Origin: Comamonas avium | GTDB lineage: Bacteria > Pseudomonadota > Gammaproteobacteria > Burkholderiales > Burkholderiaceae_C | Length of the DNA: 64,000 nt | Assembly: GCF_014836675.1 (NCBI RefSeq) | Contig: NZ_JACSQK010000006.1 | Location: 1 to 64,000 of the forward strand | Reading direction: 5' to 3' | Shown here: one piece after another, positions 9,110-18,094 of the stretch | How positions within the stretch are numbered: position 1 is the stretch's first letter | Layout of the letters: each line of letters opens with the position of its first letter | Notes under the pieces: generated by a model | Told to the model about the DNA's origin: nothing | Seen by the model: only the letters and a program-made list of their open reading frames with translations | Databases searched by the model: none | Program-made: the position numbers and the translations under genes

Positions 9110-11419
9110 ATGGACCCTCGCACCAACGCACGCGCTTCGCTCCAGGAGATTGAAGGAATTGTGCAGGGGCACCGAGATGGGCATGGCTTCGTCATTCGTG
9201 ACGATGCAGGTGCCGATATTTTCCTTCCGGCCAATGAAATGCGTGCTGTGCTGCACAAGGATCGTGTGCGCGTACACATCGTGCGACAAGACAGGCGTGG
9301 CCGCCCGGAGGGGCATGTTGTCGAGATTATTGAGCGCCCCACCAAGACGTTGATTGGCCGTTTGCTGCAAGAAAGTGGCGTGTGGCTGGTTGCTCCTGAA
9401 GACAAGCGTTACGGTCAGGATGTGCTGGTGCCGCAAAGCGCCATCGGCAAAGCCAAGACCGGGCAGGTGGTTGTGGTGGAGCTGACGGAGGCGCCGGCCT
9501 TGTTTGGTCAGCCTGTCGGGCGCATTGTTGAAGTGCTGGGTGAAATGGATGACCCCGGCATGGAGATTGAAATTGCGGTGCGCAAGTACGGTGTGCCGCA
9601 TATTTTTTCAGATGAATGTCTGGCTGCTGCAAAGGCATTGCCTGAGAAGGTGATGGCCAAAGATCGCAAGGGGCGTGTGGATCTGCGTGATGTGCCGTTG
9701 TGCACCATCGATGGTGAAGATGCCCGTGACTTTGATGATGCGGTGTACTGCGAACCTGCCAAGGTCGGGCGCAGCAAGGGCTGGCGCTTGCTGGTGGCGA
9801 TTGCGGATGTCAGCCACTATGTGCAAAACGGCAATGCAATTGATATTGACGCCTATGAGCGTGCAACCAGTGTGTATTTTCCGCGCCGAGTGATTCCCAT
9901 GCTGCCGGAGAAGCTGTCCAACGGCCTGTGTTCTTTGAATCCTGATGTAGACCGCTTGTGCATGGTCTGCGACATGCTGATCACGGCCAAAGGTGAGGTG
10001 CATGCCTACCAGTTTTACCCGGGCGTCATGCACAGTCATGCGCGTTTTACGTACACCGAGGTGGCCGCGATCTTGTCGAATACCCGCGGCCCTGAGGCGC
10101 AGCAGCGGGCAGAGCGCGTGCCAGATCTGCTGAATTTGCATGGTGTGTTCCGCGCCTTGCTGGAGGCGCGGCAAGCGCGTGGTGCGGTGGACTTTGATAC
10201 GGTGGAGACGCAGATTGTTTGTGATGACAATGGCCGCATCGAAAAAATCATTCCTCGCACGCGCAATGACGCACACCGTTTGATTGAAGAGTGCATGCTG
10301 GCGGCCAACGTTTGCAGTGCAGATTTCATTGAGCAAAATGGCCGCAATGCACTGTTTCGGGTGCATGACAAGCCTTCCATCGAAAAGCTGGAGCTGTTGC
10401 GTGGATACCTGAAAGCCTTGGGTATTCCGCTGTCGGTCAGTGATACGCCGCGCCCGGCAGAGTTTCAGGCGATTGCAGCTGCTACCAAGGATCGTCCCGA
10501 TTCGCAGCAAATTCACACCATGCTGCTTCGCACCATGATGCAAGCCATGTACACGCCTGATAACGGCGGGCACTTTGGTTTGGCGTTTGAGGCGTACACG
10601 CACTTCACCAGCCCTATTCGGCGTTACCCGGATTTGCTGGTGCACCGTGTCATCAAATCCATTCTGGAAGAAACCAAATACAAGCTGCCCAAGCTGCCTG
10701 CGCCGGGAGAAGCGCAAGAGAAGATGGCCAAGCGTTTGGCCAGTCGTGTGGCTGATCCGCAAATCAAGCCTCGCAGCCGTGTGGCGCAGGCTGAAATACA
10801 GGGCTGGGAGGCTGCGGGCTTGCATTGCAGTGCGAACGAGCGCCGGGCGGATGAGGCCAGTCGCGACGTGGAGGCCTGGCTCAAGTGCAAGTACATGCGC
10901 GATTACTTGGGCGAAGAGTTTGCTGGCACGGTGACTGCGGTGACCAGCTTTGGTATTTTTGTCACGCTGGATGCCATGTATGTAGAAGGCTTGGTGCACA
11001 TCACCGAGCTGGGTGGCGACTACTTCAAGTTTGATGAGCAGCGGCAAGAACTTCGTGGTGAACGCAGTGGTGTTCGCTACGCCATTGGTACGCGCTTGCA
11101 GGTGCAAGTCAGTCGTGTGGATCTGGACGGCCGCAGGATTGACTTCCGTATTGTGCAAGACGAGTCGGCTGCGCCTCCAGCGCGTAGTGCGGGCGGGCGT
11201 CAGCGCAATCCCCGTCGTGAACACCGCGATGCAGACGCGCAGCCTGCAGCTTATGCTGAGCCTGCTCCCCGTGCACGTGCGCAGGAGACGCGACGTGGCT
11301 CTGGTGGTAAAGCTGCGCCTGCACGCTCCGATGCTGCAGGCGCATCTTCTGGTGTGCTGCGCAGTAAAAATAATGGCGACACCAAATCAGCGAGCAAATC
11401 GTCGAGAAAGCGTCGATAG
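9110..11419 (+). CDS. rnr: Ribonuclease R
   Basis: 769 residues from the ATG at 9110. A TTG at 9095, 7 nt after AGGAAAG, is an alternative start. The longer open frame upstream runs antisense through a tRNA gene and is not credible. Order: N-terminal OB/cold-shock region (GIVQGHRDGHGFV), then the RNB catalytic domain with the Asp-rich motif DGEDARDFDDAV (residues 201-212) binding the two metals. Next comes the C-terminal S1 domain (FAGTVTAVTSFGIFVTLD) and a long basic, low-complexity Arg/Ala/Ser tail. It is a 3'-5' exoribonuclease that degrades structured RNA and matures rRNA. It stands divergent from tRNA-Leu genes. Confidence 0.96.
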   Translation: MDPRTNARASLQEIEGIVQGHRDGHGFVIRDDAGADIFLPANEMRAVLHKDRVRVHIVRQDRRGRPEGHVVEIIERPTKTLIGRLLQESGVWLVAPEDKRYGQDVLVPQSAIGKAKTGQVVVVELTEAPALFGQPVGRIVEVLGEMDDPGMEIEIAVRKYGVPHIFSDECLAAAKALPEKVMAKDRKGRVDLRDVPLCTIDGEDARDFDDAVYCEPAKVGRSKGWRLLVAIADVSHYVQNGNAIDIDAYERATSVYFPRRVIPMLPEKLSNGLCSLNPDVDRLCMVCDMLITAKGEVHAYQFYPGVMHSHARFTYTEVAAILSNTRGPEAQQRAERVPDLLNLHGVFRALLEARQARGAVDFDTVETQIVCDDNGRIEKIIPRTRNDAHRLIEECMLAANVCSADFIEQNGRNALFRVHDKPSIEKLELLRGYLKALGIPLSVSDTPRPAEFQAIAAATKDRPDSQQIHTMLLRTMMQAMYTPDNGGHFGLAFEAYTHFTSPIRRYPDLLVHRVIKSILEETKYKLPKLPAPGEAQEKMAKRLASRVADPQIKPRSRVAQAEIQGWEAAGLHCSANERRADEASRDVEAWLKCKYMRDYLGEEFAGTVTAVTSFGIFVTLDAMYVEGLVHITELGGDYFKFDEQRQELRGERSGVRYAIGTRLQVQVSRVDLDGRRIDFRIVQDESAAPPARSAGGRQRNPRREHRDADAQPAAYAEPAPRARAQETRRGSGGKAAPARSDAAGASSGVLRSKNNGDTKSASKSSRKRR

Positions 11420-11751
11420 ACTGTATTGAAATATAAAGTGAGCTGTTAGCGCTTGTGTTTGCTTGGTTTTAAATACTTTTGATATTGAAACCTTTGCCTG
11501 TCAAGCGTTAGCAGCTCATTTCTTTTATATCTTCAGTGCGGGGCGGCGAATGCCAAGTTTCGCTGCCCCATCATGTATTGACTTGAGTTGGCGGGGTAAT
11601 GCTCAAGTAATAAAGCTCTGTTGCTTGTGTATGGGGCGTGAGTGCCCGGTCATCGTGTTCATTCGCGCGCTCAATGTATGCGGTGAATGAAACCGTGCGT
11701 ACCTCTGGCCGATGGTGGGCGTGGGTTGTGGGTGCCGACGTGTGGGTGCTT
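11420..11751. other. Convergent intergenic region between rnr and FAD dehydrogenase gene
   Basis: This region holds the inverted-repeat element described separately at 11440-11517. The remaining 230 bp show no ORF, terminator or RNA gene that I can support. The hairpin element could serve as a terminator-like barrier between the two convergent genes. Confidence 0.45.
11440..11517. repeat. Dispersed intergenic hairpin element, copy A
   Basis: Arms GAGCTGTTAGCGCTTG (11440-11455) and CAAGCGTTAGCAGCTC (11502-11517) pair over 16 positions when two G-U wobbles are allowed. Between them is a partly self-complementary AT-rich core. A related element with the same outer arm (GAGCTGTTAGCGCTT) lies at 47117-47193. 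I associate such units with Comamonadaceae intergenic REP-like repeats. Confidence 0.75.
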
Positions 11752-12999
11752 TTAAAAGCGCAATGGGTGAAAGGCTTGCATGTCGATGGCCGTGGCGCGG
11801 TCTGCAACCATGTCGGCAATGGCGCGAGCGCAGCCCGCTGCAAGGCTGACGCCGTGGCTGCCATGCGCCAGGTTGAGCCAGATGCCGTGGTGCCCGCTGG
11901 GGCCGGTCAAGGGTAGGCCATCAGGCAGGTGGCCACGGCTGCCGCGCCAGACCTGCACTTGGGGAGACGATAGCTGTGCGCCGCCAGGGAACCAGTCGTT
12001 TAGCAGGCGGTACATGCGTTGCAGTGTATGGGTGTGCTGGGGTGCCTCTGCGCTGCTGCCCAATTCCAGACCTGCTGTAATGCGCACGCGTTGGCCCACG
12101 CGACTGATCGTGGCTTGCTGAGCCCAATCCATGATGGCCGAGCGAGGTGCTTGCAGCCCGTCGCGTACCGGGGCTGTCACGCTGTAGCCCCAGGTGGGCA
12201 TGATGGGTAGATTCAGTTGCAGGTTTTGCAGTAAACGGTGGTTGGTGCCAGTACAAATCACGACCGCATCGTGGCGTTGCAGCGTGCCTGTTATTTCAAC
12301 GCCAACAGGTTGTTTGCTGATGGATTGAATCTGAATGCCCGTGCGAATTGCCACGCCCATTTCCTGAGCCTGCAGGCGAAGGTATTGTGCCCAAAGGCGT
12401 GGATTGATGGATTCGCCATCCGGAAAATACACGGCGTTGAGCCATGTGATTTCTTGGCCTAGGCCAGGCTCTAGTGCCTGTGCCTGTGGGGGGGGGAGCA
12501 TTTTGCACGCCACATTTTGTGCCTCAAGCAGTGGCAGTTGCTGATTCCAAAATGCCACTTCTTGTGGCGTGCGCAGCATGATCAGTGTGCCGGACTTTCT
12601 CTCTGCTGCGATGTCAGTGTCCTCGCAGTCTTGCCAGCGCAAGCTCGCGCTGTACGCACTCAGGGTCGACAGTGAAGTCAATAGTGCGTTGTTGCCGTGT
12701 TTGCTGGCGTTCTTCTCGTGTTTCTTCCACTGGCGCGCCCATCGCCAAACAGGGGAGCCAATCATGCTGGATGCCTGGGTCAGACCGGCACCGCTTTTGA
12801 GCTGCTTGAATGGCATTCCTGCGCCGGGCGTGGCCAGGCTTTGGGTGGCGCAAGGCAGCAGCCAGCCGCCAGGCGCAAAACTGGCATCTTCGGCGGCGGC
12901 GTTCATTTGTTCGTAGACGGTAACTTGGTGCCCGTCTCGGGCAAATTCCAAGGCCGTGGAGATGCCGGTAATTCCGGCTCCCACGATGGCAATATTCAT
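11752..12999 (-). CDS. FAD-dependent D-amino acid dehydrogenase-like oxidoreductase
   Basis: 415 residues. The N terminus MNIAIVGAGITGISTALEFA is a Rossmann FAD-binding fold with GxGxxG at residues 7-12, and VTVYEQ supplies the acidic ribose-binding residue. Further DadA/DAO-family traits are FAPGGWLLPCATQS and the C-terminal GIWLNLAHGSHGVSLAAGCARAIADMV. The family oxidises D-amino acids (or glycine, sarcosine and similar) and passes electrons to a quinone. It is less similar to true DadA than I would expect for a strict orthologue, so the substrate is open. It is a single minus-strand gene, convergent with rnr and divergent from rpsB. Confidence 0.82.
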   Translation of the reverse strand: MNIAIVGAGITGISTALEFARDGHQVTVYEQMNAAAEDASFAPGGWLLPCATQSLATPGAGMPFKQLKSGAGLTQASSMIGSPVWRWARQWKKHEKNASKHGNNALLTSLSTLSAYSASLRWQDCEDTDIAAERKSGTLIMLRTPQEVAFWNQQLPLLEAQNVACKMLPPPQAQALEPGLGQEITWLNAVYFPDGESINPRLWAQYLRLQAQEMGVAIRTGIQIQSISKQPVGVEITGTLQRHDAVVICTGTNHRLLQNLQLNLPIMPTWGYSVTAPVRDGLQAPRSAIMDWAQQATISRVGQRVRITAGLELGSSAEAPQHTHTLQRMYRLLNDWFPGGAQLSSPQVQVWRGSRGHLPDGLPLTGPSGHHGIWLNLAHGSHGVSLAAGCARAIADMVADRATAIDMQAFHPLRF

Positions 13000-13303
13000 G
13001 GCATGTAGGCGCTATTCGGGAAGTCGTGATTTTGACGCGCAAACGTAGCTGACAATCACCCAATTCGCAAAGAAATATCAACAAGCTGGCGATGCTGGCT
13101 GCAAGCTTGTGTGTGAAGGCTTTCAATCCTTCACGAGAGTGGCGCCTGTCTTGTGCTAAAATCTTTCGGCTTTGCAGTTGGTTGTCCGGCGTTGTGCTGG
13201 GTGCAGTTGCAAAGTAAATCGCAAATCAGCTCTCTCAAGGTGCTGTTAACCAACGTGTTAACAAAATCGAGCTGCATTTAAGACCCAACCTTTGGAGAAA
13301 ATT
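13000..13303. other. Divergent intergenic region with rpsB leader
   Basis: This region separates the FAD dehydrogenase gene and rpsB. It contains an extended -10 promoter candidate for rpsB and about 130 nt of untranslated leader. The leader has a 7-bp hairpin TGTTAAC / GTTAACA at 13244-13250 and 13257-13263. In other bacteria rpsB leaders bind S2 for autoregulation; I cannot show the same structure here. Confidence 0.5.
13154..13162 (+). promoter_or_regulatory. Candidate extended -10 promoter of rpsB
   Basis: TGCTAAAAT is a TGn extended -10 with hexamer TAAAAT, about 140 bp before the rpsB start. No good -35 lies at the standard distance, which fits an extended -10 promoter. Confidence 0.5.
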
Positions 13304-14056
13304 ATGTCCGTTACTATGCGCGAAATGCTGGAAGCCGGTGTCCACTTTGGTCACCAAACACGTTTCTGGAACCCCAAGATGGCTCCGTTCATCTTCGGTC
13401 ACCGCAACAAGATTCACATCATCAACCTGGAAAAGTCCCTGCCTATGCTGCAGGACGCGCAGAAGTTTGCTAAGCAGCTGGCTTCTAACGGCGGCTCCAT
13501 CATGATGGTTGGTACAAAGCGTCAAGCCCGCGATCTGGTTGCTGCTGAAGCCCAGCGCGCTGGCGTGCCTTACGTGGATCAGCGCTGGTTGGGCGGCATG
13601 CTGACCAACTTCAAGACAGTGAAGACTTCCATCAAGCGTCTGAAGGATATGAAGGTTCAGCAAGAAGCTGGTCTGGAATCCATGTCCAAGAAAGAGCAAC
13701 TGATGTTTGCTCGTGAACTGGAAAAGCTGGAAAAGGACATCGGCGGTATCCAGGATATGGCTGCTTTGCCTGATGCTATCTTTGTGATCGACGTGGGCTT
13801 CCACAAGATTGCTATTTCCGAAGCCAAGAAGCTGGGCATTCCATTGATCGGTGTAGTGGATACCAACCACAATCCCGAAGGCATTGACTACGTGATTCCT
13901 GGTAACGATGACTCCGCAAAGGCTGTGGCTTTGTATGCCCGCGCCATTGCTGACGCTATTGTTGAAGGCCGCGAAGCCCGTCTGAATGACGTGGCTAAGG
14001 TTGCTGCTGGTGAAGGCTCTGACGAGTTTGTGGAAGTGGAAGACTCCGCTGCCTAA
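13304..14056 (+). CDS. rpsB: 30S ribosomal protein S2
   Basis: 250 residues starting [25 protein letters not shown], the family signature with the conserved [15 protein letters not shown]. The ATG at 13304 follows GGAGAAAATT. Other S2 motifs are [14 protein letters not shown] and [19 protein letters not shown]2 joins the small subunit late, near S1. It is the first gene of the conserved rpsB-tsf-pyrH-frr block. A hairpin downstream probably limits readthrough into tsf. Confidence 0.98.
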   Translation: MSVTMREMLEAGVHFGHQTRFWNPKMAPFIFGHRNKIHIINLEKSLPMLQDAQKFAKQLASNGGSIMMVGTKRQARDLVAAEAQRAGVPYVDQRWLGGMLTNFKTVKTSIKRLKDMKVQQEAGLESMSKKEQLMFARELEKLEKDIGGIQDMAALPDAIFVIDVGFHKIAISEAKKLGIPLIGVVDTNHNPEGIDYVIPGNDDSAKAVALYARAIADAIVEGREARLNDVAKVAAGEGSDEFVEVEDSAA

Positions 14057-14090
14057 GCTCTAGCTGCGCGACTTGTCGCGATAAAAAAGC

Positions 14091-14116
14091 GGGGCTCTAG
14101 GTAGCCCCCTTTTTTT
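14091..14116 (+). terminator. Attenuator between rpsB and tsf
   Basis: GGGGCT, CTAGGT loop, AGCCCC, then seven T residues. This 6-bp GC-rich stem sits 35 bp after the rpsB stop. Since tsf lies 44 bp further on in the same direction, it is best read as a partial terminator that sets the S2 to EF-Ts ratio. Confidence 0.75.
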
Positions 14117-14160
14117 AAGCTGAAATCCTGTAACGATTTGAACTGAATACGGAGAAGAAA

Positions 14161-15051
14161 ATGGCTGCAATTACCGCAAGCATGGTGGCTGAACTGCGCG
14201 CTAAGACCGATGCGCCCATGATGGAATGCAAGAAAGCACTGACAGAAGCTGACGGCGACATGGCCAAGGCTGAAGAGTTGCTGCGTGTGAAGCTGGGTAC
14301 CAAGGCTGGTAAGGCTGCTTCGCGCGTGACCGCTGAAGGTGTGGTGACTTCCTTCATCGACGGCAACGTAGGTGCTTTGATTGAAGTGAACAGCGAAACA
14401 GACTTTGTGTCCAAGAACGACAGCTTCTTGACCATGGCTGCTGCTGCCGCTGAGCTGGTTGCCAAGCACAATCCTGCTGACGTAGCAGCTTTGGGTGCTC
14501 TGGCTTATGAGCAGGACGGTTTCGGTCCCACATTGGAAGATGTGCGCAAGGGTTTGATTGGCAAGATCGGTGAAAACATGTCTTTCCGCCGCTTCAAGCG
14601 CCTGGAAGGCAATTTGGCCGCCTACGTGCACGGTTCGCGCATTGGCGTGATCGTCGAATTCGACGGCGACGCTGCTGCAGCCAAGGATGTGGCTATGCAC
14701 GTGGCTGCCATGAAGCCAGCTGCTTTGACCAGCGCTGATGTGCCTGCTGACCTGATCGAAAAAGAGCGTACCGTTGCTGCTGCCAAGGCCGCAGAATCTG
14801 GCAAGCCTGCTGAGATCGTTGCCAAGATGGTGGAAGGTTCCGTTCAGAAGTATCTGAAGGAAGTTTCTCTGGCTGACCAAGTGTTTGTGAAGGCCGCTGA
14901 CGGCAAGCAAACCGTGTCTCAAATGCTCAAGGCTGCAAACACCACCGTGAAGAGCTTTACGCTGTACGTTGTGGGTGAAGGCATTGAGAAGAAGGTAGAC
15001 GACTTCGCAGCTGAAGTAGCGGCCCAAATGGCTGCCGCTAAAGGCGCTTAA
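14161..15051 (+). CDS. tsf: Translation elongation factor Ts
   Basis: 296 residues. The N-terminal UBA-like part reads [27 protein letters not shown]; the EF-Tu contact region includes [13 protein letters not shown]-Ts is the nucleotide exchange factor of EF-Tu. The start codon follows GGAGAAGAAA. It lies between rpsB and pyrH in the standard order, separated from rpsB by a hairpin that likely attenuates transcription. Confidence 0.98.
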   Translation: MAAITASMVAELRAKTDAPMMECKKALTEADGDMAKAEELLRVKLGTKAGKAASRVTAEGVVTSFIDGNVGALIEVNSETDFVSKNDSFLTMAAAAAELVAKHNPADVAALGALAYEQDGFGPTLEDVRKGLIGKIGENMSFRRFKRLEGNLAAYVHGSRIGVIVEFDGDAAAAKDVAMHVAAMKPAALTSADVPADLIEKERTVAAAKAAESGKPAEIVAKMVEGSVQKYLKEVSLADQVFVKAADGKQTVSQMLKAANTTVKSFTLYVVGEGIEKKVDDFAAEVAAQMAAAKGA

Positions 15052-15118
15052 TTAGCGTCTGGCTTTTTTGCTCTCGACCGATTTCTTTCAAAAACTGCAC
15101 ACCACAACGGAGTTACCC

Positions 15119-15841
15119 ATGACACAAGTTAAACCAGCCCACAAGCGCATCTTGCTTAAGTTGTCTGGTGAGGCACTGATGGGTGACGATCAGTTCGGCA
15201 TCAACCGCGCCACTATCGAGCGCATGGTTGCCGAGATTGTTGAAGTCTCCAAGATTGGTGTGCAGGTTGCGGTGGTGATTGGCGGGGGCAATATCTTTCG
15301 CGGAGTCGCTGGTGGCTCGGCTGGCATGGATCGGGCGACGGCTGACTACATGGGAATGCTGGCCACCGTGATGAATGCACTGGCTTTGGCTGATGCCATG
15401 GACAAGCAAGGTCTGACGGCCCGTGTCATGTCGGCCATTGCGATCGAGCAGGTGGTTGAACCCTATGTTCGCCCTAAAGCGCTGCAGTACCTTGAAGAAG
15501 GTAAGGTGGTGGTTTTTGCTGCCGGTACTGGTAACCCCTTCTTCACAACCGATACAGCAGCTGCATTGCGCGGCGCTGAAATTGGTGCTGAAGTGGTGCT
15601 CAAAGCCACCAAAGTGGATGGCGTTTACACGGACGATCCTGCAAAAAATCCCAATGCTACGCGCTATGAGCAGTTGGCCTTTGATGAGGCAATTGGCCGA
15701 AACTTGGGCATCATGGACGCCACGGCATTTGCTTTGTGCCGTGACCAGAAATTGCCAATCCGCGTATTCTCTATCATCAAGCCAGGCGCTCTGTTGCGCG
15801 TGGTAATGGGTGAAAACGAGGGTACATTGGTACACGCTTGA
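15119..15841 (+). CDS. pyrH: Uridylate kinase (UMP kinase)
   Basis: 240 residues from the ATG at 15119, preceded by ACGGAG. The frame opens earlier, but upstream codons lack a ribosome site and add no conserved sequence. Motifs are [23 protein letters not shown] and the C-terminal [13 protein letters not shown]. These mark the hexameric bacterial UMP kinase of the amino-acid kinase fold, which makes UDP from UMP and ATP and is normally allosterically controlled by GTP and UTP. It sits between tsf and frr. Confidence 0.97.
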   Translation: MTQVKPAHKRILLKLSGEALMGDDQFGINRATIERMVAEIVEVSKIGVQVAVVIGGGNIFRGVAGGSAGMDRATADYMGMLATVMNALALADAMDKQGLTARVMSAIAIEQVVEPYVRPKALQYLEEGKVVVFAAGTGNPFFTTDTAAALRGAEIGAEVVLKATKVDGVYTDDPAKNPNATRYEQLAFDEAIGRNLGIMDATAFALCRDQKLPIRVFSIIKPGALLRVVMGENEGTLVHA

Positions 15842-15912
15842 TAGATTCAACGCGACATTGGGCCTTCCTTGTGTAAGCAATGGAAGGCCATTTGCTTTCA
15901 GAGGTAATAGAT

Positions 15913-16473
15913 ATGACGATTGCTGAGATCAAAAAGAACGCAGAAACAAAGATGGGCCAGTCCATTGATGCGTTGAAGAACAACCTGTCGCGCATTCGCA
16001 CAGGTCGTCCTAGCCCTCAACTGCTGGATGTGATTCAAGTGGACTACTACGGCTCCATGGTGCCGTTGTCGCAAGTGGCAAACGTTTCGCTGCTGGATGC
16101 GCGGACACTGAGTGTTCAGCCTTGGGAAAAGAGCATGGCTGCCAAAGTGGAGAAAGCCATTCGTGAAAGCGATCTTGGTTTGAATCCAGCATCCTTGGGT
16201 GATCTGATACGTGTGCCAATGCCACCGATGAGCGAAGAACGCCGCAAGGAAATGACCAAGCTGGCGCGCAATGAAGGCGAAGCTTCCAAGATTGCTGTGC
16301 GCAATCTGCGTCGTGATGCGAATGAGGCGGTCAAGCGCTTGGTGAAAGACAAGGAAGCGTCGGAAGACGACCAAAAGCGTTCTGAAGCCGAAATCCAAAA
16401 GCTGACGGACAAGCACATCGCAGACGTAGACGCTTTGGTGGCATCGAAAGAGCAAGAAATTTTGGCGGTATAA
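15913..16473 (+). CDS. frr: Ribosome recycling factor
   Basis: 186 residues, full length. Typical motifs are [15 protein letters not shown] near the N terminus, [16 protein letters not shown], and [15 protein letters not shown] in the C-terminal helices. RRF splits post-termination ribosomes together with EF-G. The ATG at 15913 follows GAGGTAATAG; an earlier in-frame ATG at 15880 would add a non-conserved extension. It follows pyrH after 71 bp and is followed by uppS after 24 bp. Confidence 0.98.
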   Translation: MTIAEIKKNAETKMGQSIDALKNNLSRIRTGRPSPQLLDVIQVDYYGSMVPLSQVANVSLLDARTLSVQPWEKSMAAKVEKAIRESDLGLNPASLGDLIRVPMPPMSEERRKEMTKLARNEGEASKIAVRNLRRDANEAVKRLVKDKEASEDDQKRSEAEIQKLTDKHIADVDALVASKEQEILAV

Positions 16474-16497
16474 CGGCTGTCTGTGCGGGGAAGAGCA

Positions 16498-17229
16498 ATG
16501 ACCCAAACCACTGTAATTCCCGGCCATATTGCCATCGTCATGGATGGCAACGGACGATGGGCCAAAAAACGGTTTTTACCGCGTTTGGCGGGGCACAAGC
16601 AGGGCGTAGAATCTTTGCGCCGCTGTGTGCGTCTGTGCATTGAACGCGGCGTGCGGGTGCTGACGGTGTTTGCTTTCTCTTCTGAGAATTGGAACCGTCC
16701 TGAGGATGAAGTCTCTGGCCTCATGAGTTTGTTGGCTGGGGCTTTGGCACGCGAGGTTCCCGGCCTGCATGCAGAAGGGGTGCAATTGCACTTTGTTGGC
16801 GATCGGATGGGGTTGTCTGACAAAGTTCAAGATGGGTTTTTACAGGCTCAAGCGCACACTTCTGGCAATGAGCGCCTCGTGCTCAACGTCTGCTTTAACT
16901 ACGGCGGACGTGCAGATATCGTGCAGGCTGCGGCACGTGTTGCCGGGCAAGGCCAGGCGATCACTGAACATAGTTTGAATGCTGCAATGGGAATGGCGCA
17001 TGTGCCAGATCCGGATTTGTTGATTCGTACGGGTGGTGAGTTCCGGATTAGTAATTTTTTGCTATGGCAAGCAGCGTACTCGGAGTTGTATTTCAGCCCT
17101 GTGCTGTGGCCTGATTTTGACGCTGCGACGCTGGATGCAGCTATCGGCGATTTTTCGCGGCGCGAGCGTAGATTCGGTCAAACGTCAGAACAAGTAATAC
17201 GGTCATCTGCGCAGAAGGTGACTGTTTGA
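16498..17229 (+). CDS. uppS: Undecaprenyl diphosphate synthase (cis-prenyltransferase)
   Basis: 243 residues. MDGNGRWAKKR at residues 15-25 holds the catalytic Asp16. Also present are FAFSSENWNRP, LNVCFNYGGRADIVQA and RTGGEFRISNFLLWQAAYSE, all cis-IPPS signatures. The enzyme condenses eight isopentenyl diphosphates onto FPP to make the C55 carrier for peptidoglycan and O-antigen synthesis. The ATG at 16498 follows GGGGAAGAGCA. It starts the envelope part of the block and is spaced 13 bp from cdsA. Confidence 0.97.
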   Translation: MTQTTVIPGHIAIVMDGNGRWAKKRFLPRLAGHKQGVESLRRCVRLCIERGVRVLTVFAFSSENWNRPEDEVSGLMSLLAGALAREVPGLHAEGVQLHFVGDRMGLSDKVQDGFLQAQAHTSGNERLVLNVCFNYGGRADIVQAAARVAGQGQAITEHSLNAAMGMAHVPDPDLLIRTGGEFRISNFLLWQAAYSELYFSPVLWPDFDAATLDAAIGDFSRRERRFGQTSEQVIRSSAQKVTV

Positions 17230-17242
17230 AGGGGGGCATCCC

Positions 17243-18094
17243 ATGCTCAAGCAGCGTGTCATTACAGCTTTGATTTTGCTGGCCATCTTGTTGCCAGCAT
17301 TGTTTTACTCGAACACTTTTCCGTTTACTTTGCTTGTTCTGCTCATGCTGACTGCGGGCGGATGGGAGTGGGGGCGTCTTAACCACTTGGGTCAATGGGG
17401 GGCGATTGCCACTGCCGTTGTCACGTTGCTACTGGGGGTGGTCTCTTGGCAGCTTGGGTGGGTGCATCAATCACATTCAGTGCTATGGCTTGTGGTCGGT
17501 GGCGCGTGGGTGCTGGGTAGCGTCGGTTTGATCAAAGCCGGGGTGGCTGGATGGGCGCAAATTCCTTTGTTTGTCCGTTGGACGGTGGGCGTTCTGGCGT
17601 TATGGGCAGCAGGCCTTGCCATCGTGCAGGCTCGCCTGATAGGCGTAAATTTCTTGCTGTCTGTGTTGGCACTTGTTTGGGTTGCCGATATTTTTGCGTA
17701 CTTTTTTGGCCGGGCCTTGGGTCTGAAGTTCACCAAGGTAAAGCTGGCGCCAGCCATCAGCCCGGGGAAAAGCTGGGAAGGTGCCTGGGGGGGCGCCTTG
17801 GGGGTTCTGCTCGTGGCTTTTGTCTGGGTGTGGGCAGATGGCGTTGCGCAAGCCAGTGTTTCCAGTTTTTATAGTCGTATCTTTCAGCAAGGCTGGTGGA
17901 TGCTGGTTGTGGCTGCGCTGTTTATGGCAGCCATGAGTGTGGTGGGTGATTTGGTGGAGTCTTTGATCAAGCGTAGTGCCGGTGTTAAAGATAGCAGCCA
18001 ACTTTTACCGGGCCATGGTGGGGTGCTGGATCGCATTGATGCTTTATTACCCACTTTGCCTTTGGCCATGATGCTGATTTCTTTGGTGCAGTGA
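17243..18094 (+). CDS. cdsA: Phosphatidate cytidylyltransferase
   Basis: 283 residues and strongly hydrophobic, with about seven or eight membrane segments. The CDP-alcohol synthesis signature is visible as SPGKSWEGAWGG at about residues 172-183 and the C-terminal SVVGDLVESLIKRSAGVKDS plus LPGHGGVLDRID. It makes CDP-diacylglycerol from phosphatidate and CTP, the precursor of all phospholipids. A strong GGGGGG-rich ribosome site precedes the ATG. Its TGA overlaps the start of dxr by one base, suggesting translational coupling. Confidence 0.96.
   Translation: MLKQRVITALILLAILLPALFYSNTFPFTLLVLLMLTAGGWEWGRLNHLGQWGAIATAVVTLLLGVVSWQLGWVHQSHSVLWLVVGGAWVLGSVGLIKAGVAGWAQIPLFVRWTVGVLALWAAGLAIVQARLIGVNFLLSVLALVWVADIFAYFFGRALGLKFTKVKLAPAISPGKSWEGAWGGALGVLLVAFVWVWADGVAQASVSSFYSRIFQQGWWMLVVAALFMAAMSVVGDLVESLIKRSAGVKDSSQLLPGHGGVLDRIDALLPTLPLAMMLISLVQ

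Noticed and set aside
9608-11224. 538-codon open frame antisense to rnr
   Set aside because: Same reason: it lies fully inside rnr and encodes no known domain.
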